The notes beneath the pieces are model-generated. The model searched no databases. It was given only the letters and a program-made list of their open reading frames with translations, and was not told the origin of the DNA. 64,000 bases of DNA from an uncultured Gammaproteobacteria bacterium (lineage in GTDB: Bacteria > Pseudomonadota > Gammaproteobacteria > Enterobacterales > Psychrobiaceae): assembly GCA_937139475.1 (NCBI GenBank), contig CAKZQF010000160.1, positions 1-64,000 of the forward strand. Direction: 5' to 3'. This document shows positions 10,616-19,380 of the stretch, piece after piece; position 1 is the stretch's first letter; the number at the start of each line of letters is the position of its first letter. The position numbers and the translations under genes were made by a program.

Positions 10616-10645
10616 AAGGCAGGTGAATTCCTGCCTTTCTATTTT
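10616..10645 (+). terminator. Hairpin with T-rich tail between guaB and guaA
   Basis: AAGGCAGG-TGAATT-CCTGCCTT (10616-10637) forms an 8-base-pair stem followed by TCTATTTTT. It resembles a rho-independent terminator with an imperfect tail and could attenuate read-through from guaB into guaA. Position inside the operon suggests partial rather than full termination; this is inference. Confidence 0.6.
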
Positions 10646-10671
10646 TACCTATAAATTTAAAAGGGTTTTTC

Positions 10672-12243
10672 ATGAGCAACATACATGACCACCGTATACT
10701 GATCTTGGACTTCGGTTCACAATACACACAATTGATCGCACGTCGTATCCGTGAAATTGGTGTTTACTGTGAGCTTTGGGGTTGGGACGTATCAGAAGAA
10801 AAAATCCGTGAGTTCAATCCCAATGGTATTATTTTATCTGGCGGACCTGAATCAGTTACCTTAGAGGACGCTCCTGTAGCGCCTGATTACGTATTTAACG
10901 CTGGTGTTCCTGTGCTTGGCGTATGCTACGGCATGCAAACGATGTCGGCACAACTAGGCGGTAGTGTTGAAACGTCAACAAAACGTGAATTTGGTTATGC
11001 CCAGGTTGAGCGTGTTGGCGAATGTGAATTATTTAAGAATATTGAAGATGAGCTAATCGACGGCAAAGCATATTTAGATGTTTGGATGAGCCACGGCGAT
11101 AAAGTCGCAACGATCCCATCAAGCTTTACCACAATTGCAAAAACCGACAGCTGTCCTTATGCAGCGATGGCTGACGAAGAACGTCATTTCTACGGTATTC
11201 AATTCCATCCAGAAGTTACCCATACAAAACAAGGCGGACGTTTGTTAGAACGTTTTGTTGTTGATATTTGTGCCTGTGAAAAGAAATGGACTGCGGGTTC
11301 TATCATCGATGATGCGGTCGCACGCATCAAAGAGCAAGTAGGTGATGATGAAGTCATTCTTGGGCTTTCAGGTGGCGTTGATTCATCAGTAACAGCCATG
11401 CTTATTCAACGCGCTATTGGCGACAAGCTAACCTGTGTGTTTGTAGATAACGGCTTGCTACGTCTAAATGAAGCGGACCAAGTAATGGAAATGTTTGGTG
11501 ATCACTTCGGCCTTAATATTGTTCACGTTGACGGTGAAAACCGTTTCCTGGATGCGCTTAAGGGGGAAGATGAACCTGAAGCGAAGCGTAAAATTATTGG
11601 TCATGTATTTGTTGAGATCTTCGATGAAGAGTCTAAAAAATGTAAAAATGCCAAATGGTTAGCGCAAGGCACGATCTATCCTGACGTGATTGAATCTGCT
11701 GCTGCCGGTACGGGTAAAGCACACGTTATTAAATCTCACCATAATGTTGGTGGATTGCCAGATGATATGGAAATGGGCTTAGTCGAGCCACTACGCGAAT
11801 TATTCAAAGATGAAGTACGTCGCATCGGGTTAGAACTGGGCTTGCCATATGACATGCTTTATCGTCACCCATTCCCGGGACCTGGCTTAGGGGTTCGTGT
11901 ACTGGGTGAAGTGAAAAAAGAATACTGTGACTTGTTGCGCCGTGCTGATGCTATCTTCATTGAGGAATTGCACAAGGCCGATCTTTATCACAAAGTTAGC
12001 CAGGCATTTACGGTTTTCCTACCGGTTAAATCAGTGGGTGTTATGGGTGATGGCCGTAAATATGACTGGGTCGTGTCGCTACGTTGTGTAGAGACAATCG
12101 ATTTTATGACCGCTATTTGGTCACAGCTTCCATATGAATTGTTGGGTCAAGTATCTAACCGCATTATTAATGAAATTGATGGCATTTCGCGTGTTGTTTA
12201 TGACATCTCGGGTAAACCGCCTGCGACGATAGAATGGGAATAA
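10672..12243 (+). CDS. guaA: GMP synthase (glutamine-hydrolysing)
   Basis: Converts XMP to GMP using glutamine and ATP. The 523 aa protein has an N-terminal class I glutamine amidotransferase domain with nucleophile C85 in GVCYGMQ and the H/E pair in QFHPEVTH (about residue 180), an ATP pyrophosphatase domain with the P-loop [11 protein letters not shown] (about residues 228-238), and the C-terminal dimerisation domain ending KPPATIEWE, the family's invariant terminus. It follows guaB in the same direction and ends at a strong terminator, so guaBA is a two-gene unit. Confidence 0.98.
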   Translation: MSNIHDHRILILDFGSQYTQLIARRIREIGVYCELWGWDVSEEKIREFNPNGIILSGGPESVTLEDAPVAPDYVFNAGVPVLGVCYGMQTMSAQLGGSVETSTKREFGYAQVERVGECELFKNIEDELIDGKAYLDVWMSHGDKVATIPSSFTTIAKTDSCPYAAMADEERHFYGIQFHPEVTHTKQGGRLLERFVVDICACEKKWTAGSIIDDAVARIKEQVGDDEVILGLSGGVDSSVTAMLIQRAIGDKLTCVFVDNGLLRLNEADQVMEMFGDHFGLNIVHVDGENRFLDALKGEDEPEAKRKIIGHVFVEIFDEESKKCKNAKWLAQGTIYPDVIESAAAGTGKAHVIKSHHNVGGLPDDMEMGLVEPLRELFKDEVRRIGLELGLPYDMLYRHPFPGPGLGVRVLGEVKKEYCDLLRRADAIFIEELHKADLYHKVSQAFTVFLPVKSVGVMGDGRKYDWVVSLRCVETIDFMTAIWSQLPYELLGQVSNRIINEIDGISRVVYDISGKPPATIEWE

Positions 12244-12263
12244 CCTGCTAATCACTGTGTTTA

Positions 12264-12293
12264 AAATGCTGACTTAGGTCGGCATTTTTTTTC
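12264..12293 (+). terminator. Terminator after guaA
   Basis: AAATGCTGAC-TTAG-GTCGGCATTT makes a 10-pair stem with one G-T wobble, followed by eight T residues. It lies 20 bases past the guaA stop codon. Confidence 0.85.
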
Positions 12294-12434
12294 CCTTCAT
12301 TTTGTAGTTTACTGCTACGAACGGACCATATAAATGTTGCAAATGGTGGTTAAAATGATGCTTTATAGGTAGTTTATGGCAAATCGATAGAAAACTGCTT
12401 AGACTAAGCACAAAAACAACATAGAGAATTGATC

Positions 12435-13619
12435 ATGACAAAACGTGAAGTAGTATTTTTAAGTGGTGTACGAACACCTATCGGTGGCTTTGGCGGTTCG
12501 TTAAAAGGAATCGCGCCCACAGAGCTTGCAGGTCAAATTGTCGCAGACTCTCTGCAACGCGCGGGCGCTAACCCGCAAGATGTTGGCCATTGCGTTATCG
12601 GCACCGTTACACATTCCGATCGACGCGATATGTACATGAGCAGAGTCGCAGCGCTTAAAGCTGGTTTACCAGAATCGACGCCGGCATTAACCGTTAACCG
12701 CTTGTGTGGTTCTGGTCTGCAAGCCGTTGTATCTGCCGCGCAATTGTTATTGTTAGAGGATGCTGATTTAGTGGTAGCTGGTGGGGCAGAGTCGATGTCT
12801 CGAGTTCCAATGTGGCTACCTACAGCACGTTTTGGTCAAAAGATGGGTGATGGCCAGCTTATCGATCCAATGGTTGGTGCATTGACTTGTCCTATTAATG
12901 ATACGCATATGGGGATCACTGCTGAGAATGTGGCGGAACAATGGAATATTTCCCGAGAAGAGCAAGATGCTGCGGCACTTGAATCACATCAGCGCGCCCA
13001 ACGTGCGCTTGAAGAAAATCGCTTTGATAGTCAAATCATGCCGGTAGATCTTGTTACTCGCCGTGGCACCACTCAGTTTGCACAGGATGAACATGTACGT
13101 TTTGACTGCAAAATTGAAGATATGCAAAAGTTGCGTCCGGCCTTCAAAAAGGATGGTAGTGTTACGGCTGGTAATGCATCAGGTATCAATGACGCTGCAG
13201 CGGCGTTGGTAATGGCAGATAGTGAATATGCTAAAGCCAATGGACTGAAGCCACTAGCTAAATTGGTTGGTTATGCATTTGCCGGCGTTGCCCCTGATAT
13301 TATGGGCATTGGGCCCGTTCCGGCGGTTAACAAGCTACTTGAAAAAACTGGCGTAACTAAAGAAGAGATTGATGTTTGGGAAGTCAACGAAGCTTTTGCA
13401 GCGCAAGCATTAGCAGTATGTCGTGACCTCGAACTTGATATGGAAAAAGTAAACCCTAATGGCTCTGGAATTTCGCTAGGGCACCCGATCGGAGCCACTG
13501 GTGCGCTGATCACCGTTAAAGCAATTCATGAACTGCAACGTATTGAAGGTAAGTATGCAGTTGTCACCATGTGCATTGGTGGTGGACAAGGTATAGCAGC
13601 CTTAATCGAACGTGTTTAA
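12435..13619 (+). CDS. Acetyl-CoA C-acyltransferase (thiolase, BktB-like)
   Basis: Biosynthetic-type thiolase of 394 aa that condenses or cleaves 3-ketoacyl-CoA. The nucleophile C91 is in NRLCGSGLQ, H350 in SLGHPIGATGA and the second cysteine C380 in MCIGGGQGIA. The wording of several blocks (for example RDMYMSRVAA and VNPNGSGISLGHP) closely recalls Cupriavidus BktB, a ketothiolase of polyhydroxyalkanoate metabolism; this is comparison from memory. The ATG at 12435 has AGAGAA ahead of it and gives a normal N-terminus; a TTG two codons earlier is less likely. It has its own terminator and no neighbouring fatty-acid or PHA genes, so its pathway is open. Confidence 0.88.
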   Translation: MTKREVVFLSGVRTPIGGFGGSLKGIAPTELAGQIVADSLQRAGANPQDVGHCVIGTVTHSDRRDMYMSRVAALKAGLPESTPALTVNRLCGSGLQAVVSAAQLLLLEDADLVVAGGAESMSRVPMWLPTARFGQKMGDGQLIDPMVGALTCPINDTHMGITAENVAEQWNISREEQDAAALESHQRAQRALEENRFDSQIMPVDLVTRRGTTQFAQDEHVRFDCKIEDMQKLRPAFKKDGSVTAGNASGINDAAAALVMADSEYAKANGLKPLAKLVGYAFAGVAPDIMGIGPVPAVNKLLEKTGVTKEEIDVWEVNEAFAAQALAVCRDLELDMEKVNPNGSGISLGHPIGATGALITVKAIHELQRIEGKYAVVTMCIGGGQGIAALIERV

Positions 13620-13636
13620 ACAAAACAAATGATGTT

Positions 13637-13670
13637 AAAATGCCAGTCTTTGCCAAGACTGGCATTTTTG
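13637..13670 (+). terminator. Terminator after the thiolase gene
   Basis: A perfect 14-pair stem (13637-13650 with 13655-13668, loop TGCC) begins AAAATGCCAGTCTT and ends in a T run. It separates the thiolase gene from tadA, which starts 18 bases later. Confidence 0.9.
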
Positions 13671-13681
13671 TTTTGGGATAA

Positions 13682-14203
<522 letters not shown>

Positions 14204-14210
14204 TTTTAGA

Positions 14211-14765
14211 TCACCAGCGCCTTACGCGCCCAACGTCGACATGAATAAACCCCGACTTTGGGTAATAACCAACCCCACCCCGTTTGAGGCTAATAGCCGC
14301 ATCGCGCAAGGCGGCTAACTTTATGCCGGGCATAGCAATATCTATCGCCATGCCTCGCATATGATAACTTTTTTTCGCCACCCCGCCGCTTTTACCAGCT
14401 AACATGGCATTTGTTTTAGGCGAACGATAGCCGGAAATGACATGTATTTCACCCGTATAATTGAGTGAGGTTTTGAGATCGTGAAGTAAGGAGTATAAGC
14501 GCTTGTCCATCGGTGCCACGATATTCTGTCGATGATCGCGCAGCACATTGTTGAGCTCCTCAATGGCAGCAGTTTGATATTGGCCATTATGCCAAAAGTC
14601 TGCCTGGTGGCGCTCATTGGTATGACGGTTAAATAAAGCTAATGATTTTGTTGTTGCTTGCTCGGATACCGAACTGGCTTTAGCGCTTGGAACGAATGGA
14701 CCAACGACCGCTAATCCACATAAACCACGAATAAACTCTCGACGAACTGTACATGCTTGTGACAT
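14211..14765 (-). CDS. mepK: Murein DD-endopeptidase MepK (YcbK, M15/DUF882 family)
   Basis: Zinc metallopeptidase of 184 aa (E. coli YcbK/MepK has 182) that cleaves peptide cross-links in peptidoglycan, especially the 3-3 links made by L,D-transpeptidases. The N-terminus MSQACTVRREFIRGL carries a twin-arginine motif followed by a hydrophobic stretch, so export by Tat is expected as for YcbK. Catalytic-domain blocks ISGYRSPKTN, GVAKKSYHMRGMAID and GVGYYPKSGFIHVDVG contain the metal-binding His and Asp residues and match YcbK almost word for word. The start at 14765 is chosen because it begins the Tat signal; a start nine codons earlier is possible. It sits directly downstream of an L,D-transpeptidase gene, the same order as ycbB-ycbK in E. 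coli. Confidence 0.92.
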   Translation of the reverse strand: MSQACTVRREFIRGLCGLAVVGPFVPSAKASSVSEQATTKSLALFNRHTNERHQADFWHNGQYQTAAIEELNNVLRDHRQNIVAPMDKRLYSLLHDLKTSLNYTGEIHVISGYRSPKTNAMLAGKSGGVAKKSYHMRGMAIDIAMPGIKLAALRDAAISLKRGGVGYYPKSGFIHVDVGRVRRW

Positions 14766-14842
14766 TAAACTACCAACTTCTAAACTGCTCAAAAAACGAG
14801 CATACGATAGCGATTATTTTGCGCTAGGTCAAATTTAATTGG

Positions 14843-16081
14843 CTAAAATTTGAACTTGGCAGGGTTTGTCTCTAGCTTGGTAAGCTGCTGCTGAGTTGTT
14901 TTGTAGGGGCGCTTTTCCAGGGCATAGATATCATTTCTAAATTGTGCCTGATTATTGTGATCAACCCACGCAGTCCAATAAACCAAGTGGATTGGCATGG
15001 GAGAATTGATAGGTAACCATCGGTTTTTGCTCGGGTTATTAAAGGCATGATACCAACTTCTTTTACTTATTTGTTGTCGATTTGCAAACCACTTGGATAG
15101 CTCCTTAGCTTTTTCTACCCTAATACACCCAGAAGAAAAAGTTCGCTGGTAGCGATTAAAAAGTTGCTTATTGGGCGTGTCGTGTAAATAAACACTATGT
15201 TCATTTTCAAAATAAAATTTTACCCGCCCTAATGTATTTTTAATGCCTGGCTTTTGGCGTACATTAAAGGGAAACTTACCGTTGGCTAACGATACCCAGT
15301 CCTGGCCTTCGAGTGCTATCTTGTTACCCATGTAATCAAAGACCTCATAATTGTGTTCCAAGAGAAAGTTATTGTTGCTGCGGATTTTCCTTAAAATGTC
15401 CTTAGCCAAAATACTTCGAGGTACATTCCACGTCGGATTAAGCACAACGCTGCGTAACATTCCGTTAATGATTGGAGTGGGGCGTTTTGCCTTGCCGACA
15501 ATAACCTTTGATTGAAACACGGACTCTTTGCCGAGCACTAAATTAAGCTGAAACTGAGGAATGTTAACTAACAGATACCTGTTGCTGGCCTTATCGAAAA
15601 ATCGTTGTTGGCGAAGCATATTCTGCGCCAGTAGCTCAGCTCGGCGCTGTGGAGACGTATTAAGCCAATCTAGGGTGTGCGGACCAATAATACCATCTGG
15701 CTTTAAGCCGTGGCGTTGTTGGAAAAGTTTTACTGCGTTGAGTAAATCATGATTAAACAAGGTCGCTATTTTGGGCCGCCGGCTTAAATCCCCTAGTAAT
15801 AAGAGTCGATCTGCTATCGTGGCAAGACTGGAGGACTGGTCGCCGATGGTTAAATTCTTTGATAATGTTAACTCTTCCCATGGAGAGTATTTGCCAAGAC
15901 TGACTAAGTCTTGAATCTTAGTCAGTAAAACAGCTGTGTTGATATCTGTTATTACTACGTTTGAAGATTGAGGCTTAGGCTTTTGATAGACAAGTGATAT
16001 TGACGCCTGTGGCGCGCTATTGGTTATTTCAGGAGGGCAGTAGGTACAACTAGCTAGGATGAAAAACGCTAAAATATCCAT
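14843..16081 (-). CDS. L,D-transpeptidase of the YcbB/LdtD family
   Basis: Periplasmic enzyme that makes 3-3 cross-links in peptidoglycan or attaches proteins to it. A peptidoglycan-binding fold lies at about residues 105-145 (LFQQRHGLKPDGIIGPHT), followed by the YkuD catalytic domain with the HDTPNK and SSGCIRV motifs; the nucleophile is C319. At 412 aa it is much shorter than E. coli LdtD (615 aa) and lacks most of the N-terminal part. The N-terminus MDILAFFILASC is hydrophobic with a possible LASC lipobox but no basic residues; the start is supported by AAAGGGGAA and an upstream in-frame stop. It is probably cotranscribed with mepK (77 bases apart). Confidence 0.87.
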   Translation of the reverse strand: MDILAFFILASCTYCPPEITNSAPQASISLVYQKPKPQSSNVVITDINTAVLLTKIQDLVSLGKYSPWEELTLSKNLTIGDQSSSLATIADRLLLLGDLSRRPKIATLFNHDLLNAVKLFQQRHGLKPDGIIGPHTLDWLNTSPQRRAELLAQNMLRQQRFFDKASNRYLLVNIPQFQLNLVLGKESVFQSKVIVGKAKRPTPIINGMLRSVVLNPTWNVPRSILAKDILRKIRSNNNFLLEHNYEVFDYMGNKIALEGQDWVSLANGKFPFNVRQKPGIKNTLGRVKFYFENEHSVYLHDTPNKQLFNRYQRTFSSGCIRVEKAKELSKWFANRQQISKRSWYHAFNNPSKNRWLPINSPMPIHLVYWTAWVDHNNQAQFRNDIYALEKRPYKTTQQQLTKLETNPAKFKF

Positions 16082-16401
16082 TTTTTCCCCTTTGAAATCG
16101 CGACTTAACGTATTGCTCCAATAACATTTATATTATTGGGCTTGGGCCTAAAGAGCGAGGCACCAGATTGTAAATACGACCACCACGAGGAAAATGTCGA
16201 TTAAATTTTCTAGTGCTTATGGATAAGTATGGTAGCCAAATGAGAGAAATCAAACTTGATCATTAAAATGCAACTTGTGATGTCATCACATGGCGCCTGT
16301 GGCGTTATACTTACTGGGCGGTGAGAAAATAAATTGCCCCACAGGTGTACGTTAATTAGCTAAGGTTTAGTAACGAAACATCAATGTATTAGTTACGCAC
16401 T
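16082..16401. other. 320-base intergenic region with a 15-base palindrome
   Basis: No gene, tRNA or convincing terminator was seen. It must hold the promoter for the L,D-transpeptidase gene. The perfect palindrome TGTGATGTCATCACA lies at 16276-16290, about 195 bases ahead of that gene; it resembles a CRP site (TGTGA-N6-TCACA) but with a five-base spacer, so a different dimeric regulator may be meant. Confidence 0.5.
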
Positions 16402-17724
16402 TTATGCCGGACATGCCGGTTCGGGCATTTGGGCTTCGCCGGCATAGACATAGATTGTTTGTAACTCGGGATGTTCGCTAACTAGTTGCTTAAGTTTTTC
16501 CACATGCGCTTGTTCTATAATACTTCCTTTGGTAAGTAGTGGCGGTTGTCCCTTTACGGCAATATCTTGGGATAAAATCATCGAGGCTTGGACATCAATA
16601 AGGTCAACCGGATATTCGATATCAAGATCGTCCATCGCTACTTTATCCGAGAGTTGTTGACAAAAGTGACTGAAAACTTCCTTGTCATAACGCGAGCCCA
16701 CCTGAGTTGTAATATAGGCGAGGGCCTGCGCTGCGGTATAGAGTTTATTGCTTGTACGCCCATTGATTAAATTATCAAAGTCTATCACTAAGGCTAAAAT
16801 CCTCGCGCCTAATGGTATGTTATTACCGGATAAATTGCTGGGGCGACCCAGCCCATCAACGCGTTCACTAATATGGTTTATTAGCTCAGCAACCTTTTTC
16901 AATTCCCCGATGGGCAACAGCATATCGGCACCCGCTTGGTAAAATTGTTCATAGGTTGCCAGCTCGATTTGATTTAGCTGGTCTACTGGCTTTGCTAACA
17001 TTGTCTGATTTATTTTCAGCTTACCTGCTTGGTACAACATTCCTGCAACAAAGACTTGAAAAACTTCAAGTTGTTCGCATTCCAGGCCAGTAGCTAGTTG
17101 GCGAGCCTGGCTGGCAATTCTAATACTATGACCCGTTGTTTCTTGCACATGGAGCGATATTGCATTGGCATATAAATCGATAAATACCTGGAATGTGTCT
17201 CTTAATCGTGAAAAGTGCTTTGCTTCCTTAGTATTTAATAATGCGATTTTCTGGTGTTTCTTTTTAAGATTACGTTGGATTTCTTCATGGGCAGAAACAA
17301 GTAATGCATTCTCTTTTTGGTGTTCTTTTAACTGTGCTTTTGCGCGTAGATTCGTGACGAGTTCAGCATAATTTTCTTTAAGCACTGCGGTCAGTTTTTG
17401 GGTGTCCCAGGGTTTGCAAAAATAGTGCTCTATTTTTCCGTCATTGACAGCCTTGCGCATTAACTCAAGATCGCTATGCCCGGTTAATATAAACCGCTTA
17501 GACAGTGGTACCAGCTTGTTGGCTTTTTGTAGGAAAGTGGCTCCATCCATCGATGGCATCCGCATATCTGACAATATTAAAGGGATAAATTTTTGACTAA
17601 GCAATGCTAGTGCCTGGTCTGGTTCGCTGAACAAGTAAAGTTCAAACTCTTTACGTAATGTACGTGCAAGGGCATTTAATACATCCACCTCATCGTCCAA
17701 TATTAATAATCCAGGCTTGTTCAT
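16402..17724 (-). CDS. Response regulator with a degenerate HD-GYP-like output domain
   Basis: 440 aa protein with a CheY-like receiver domain (residues 4-118; acidic pair D10/D11, phosphoacceptor D53 in ILSDMRMPS, K in FCKPWD), a coiled-coil linker (about 125-180) and a C-terminal region laid out like an HD-GYP phosphodiesterase. The catalytic motif that normally reads HDIGK is YQAGK here, and the GYP signature region reads VDGLGRP, so the metal-binding HD pair is missing and c-di-GMP hydrolysis is unlikely. The start at 17724 has AAAAGGAT upstream and begins the receiver fold; a start 18 codons earlier adds a non-domain tail. It is divergent from a sigma-54 response regulator and probably belongs to the same signalling system. 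Confidence 0.82.
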   Translation of the reverse strand: MNKPGLLILDDEVDVLNALARTLRKEFELYLFSEPDQALALLSQKFIPLILSDMRMPSMDGATFLQKANKLVPLSKRFILTGHSDLELMRKAVNDGKIEHYFCKPWDTQKLTAVLKENYAELVTNLRAKAQLKEHQKENALLVSAHEEIQRNLKKKHQKIALLNTKEAKHFSRLRDTFQVFIDLYANAISLHVQETTGHSIRIASQARQLATGLECEQLEVFQVFVAGMLYQAGKLKINQTMLAKPVDQLNQIELATYEQFYQAGADMLLPIGELKKVAELINHISERVDGLGRPSNLSGNNIPLGARILALVIDFDNLINGRTSNKLYTAAQALAYITTQVGSRYDKEVFSHFCQQLSDKVAMDDLDIEYPVDLIDVQASMILSQDIAVKGQPPLLTKGSIIEQAHVEKLKQLVSEHPELQTIYVYAGEAQMPEPACPA

Positions 17725-17857
17725 AAAATATCCTTTTATCTGCTTGATCTCAGTGTACATTATTTTAGGAAAACGCAAAAATATAATGTAATGCTACTAA
17801 AATTGAATTAGGCTTTACTTAAAGCTAGGTAACAGTGCTTGGATAGATGAGGTGCAT

Positions 17858-19312
17858 ATGGATTTAGAAATGGATGACAATAGTGCTTTGCCACTAATAT
17901 TATTGCTCGATGATGAGCTAAATGTATTAAAAGCATTGGAGCGGGTATTACGCGTGATAGACGCTAGAGTCAAAACTTTTACTTGCCCTCATCAAGCATT
18001 GGAGTATAGCAAACAACATCGCCCCGATATTGTTATTAGTGATCAGCATATGCCACAAATGTTGGGCTGTGAGTTTTTGGACTTGATCGCGAAGATTTGC
18101 CCGCATTCACAGCGCATGATTTTGTCAGGCTATCAAGACTTTCCACAGATCTCTGCGGCGTTTAATCGTGGCACCGTCGAGCGTTTTATTTGTAAACCCT
18201 GGGACAACAAAGAACTCAAACTTGTGGTTAACCAAGCAATAGAGCAAGCTATGCTCGAGGCTCCATCAGCCGACGTTGCGCTGCCCATAAAACACAATCA
18301 GTCTACATTTCACGGGATTGTGGCAAGCGATCAAACAATGCTGAACCTGTTCGCGAATATTCGCCAGACGGGCACGACCAACGCGCCGATATTTATTACC
18401 GGCGAAACTGGCACGGGCAAAGAACTCGTTGCCAAAGCTTGCCACCAAGAAGGTGACAATGCAGGGGCTCCATTTATTGCAGTCAATTGTGCCAACTTTT
18501 CGGAAAGCCTAATGGAGTCGCAGCTTTTTGGGCATATCAAGGGAGCATTTACTGGTGCTGTTCAATCACAACAAGGACTGTTTGCCGCGGCTGGTAAGGG
18601 AACCCTCTTCTTAGATGAGATAACAACCCTCAGCAAGTCGCTTCAGGCAAAGTTGCTTAGGGTGGTGCAAGAAAGAGAGTTTTGCCCATTAGGCAGTAAC
18701 AAATTACAGTCTTTTGATGCTCAGATCATCTCCGCGTCGCACCAATCAATCGGCCAAGCTGTCGTCGATGGGCAATTTAGAGAGGATCTCTATTATCGAC
18801 TGCATGTTATTGCGCTGACGATTCCACCATTACGTCAACGCGGCGACGACATTAACTTGGTTGCCAATTACTTTTTGAAAAAGTACAGCCAACTTGAAAA
18901 CAAAACACTATCGGCGTTTAGCCATGATGCACAACAGTTAGTAAGACAATATGATTGGCCCGGTAACGTTCGTCAATTGGAAAATACTATCCACGCTATC
19001 GTGGTACTTAATAATGGCGAATATGTAACCGATAAAATGGTTATATCGGCACTGGCCGATAGCTTGGTTGGCGAACAACAGCCGCTAACTGTGATGGAAA
19101 GTATTCCAAATACCAGCTCAGTCAATACAGCGGTACTAGATGAGGAGTACTATGATCAGGGGGAGATTCGTCCATTATGGCAAATTGAAAAAAAAGCAAT
19201 AGAGCATGCTATCAGTTCCTGTCAGGGCAACATCCCAAAAGCTGCTGCTTTATTAGAAGTTAGCCCATCCACCATTTATCGTAAAAAGCTGCAATGGGAA
19301 GCATTGGAGTAA
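17858..19312 (+). CDS. Sigma-54-dependent response regulator (NtrC/HupR type)
   Basis: 484 aa three-domain activator. Receiver domain at residues 12-125 with phosphoacceptor D62 (VISDQHMP) and FICKPWD; AAA+ domain at about 150-380 with Walker A GETGTGKELVA, the sigma-54 contact loop GAFTGA, Walker B GTLFLDEI and the arginine finger region DLYYRL; and a Fis-type helix-turn-helix at the C-terminus (IPKAAALLEVSPSTIYRKK). It should drive sigma-54 promoters when phosphorylated. The ATG at 17858 has GATGAGG six bases ahead; a GTG two codons upstream is less likely. Its promoter region (133 bases) is shared with the divergent receiver protein. The kinase gene at 19381-21192 converges on it and is the likely partner. 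Confidence 0.92.
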   Translation: MDLEMDDNSALPLILLLDDELNVLKALERVLRVIDARVKTFTCPHQALEYSKQHRPDIVISDQHMPQMLGCEFLDLIAKICPHSQRMILSGYQDFPQISAAFNRGTVERFICKPWDNKELKLVVNQAIEQAMLEAPSADVALPIKHNQSTFHGIVASDQTMLNLFANIRQTGTTNAPIFITGETGTGKELVAKACHQEGDNAGAPFIAVNCANFSESLMESQLFGHIKGAFTGAVQSQQGLFAAAGKGTLFLDEITTLSKSLQAKLLRVVQEREFCPLGSNKLQSFDAQIISASHQSIGQAVVDGQFREDLYYRLHVIALTIPPLRQRGDDINLVANYFLKKYSQLENKTLSAFSHDAQQLVRQYDWPGNVRQLENTIHAIVVLNNGEYVTDKMVISALADSLVGEQQPLTVMESIPNTSSVNTAVLDEEYYDQGEIRPLWQIEKKAIEHAISSCQGNIPKAAALLEVSPSTIYRKKLQWEALE

Positions 19313-19370
19313 TACCAATCTGACTAAGTTTGTTCCCACTGAGTGGGAAGCTACTTAAACGGATTGGTAT
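19312..19370. repeat. 59-base imperfect palindrome between convergent genes
   Basis: Outer arms ATACCAATC (19312-19320) and GATTGGTAT (19362-19370) enclose a second inverted repeat, TTCCCACT...AGTGGGAA (19333-19349), with further matching bases between. The whole unit folds into one long hairpin. It may act as a bidirectional terminator, but it lacks T-runs; the terminal arms look more like a small dispersed palindromic element. No second copy was seen in this window. Confidence 0.7.
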
Positions 19371-19380
19371 AACACTGAGC

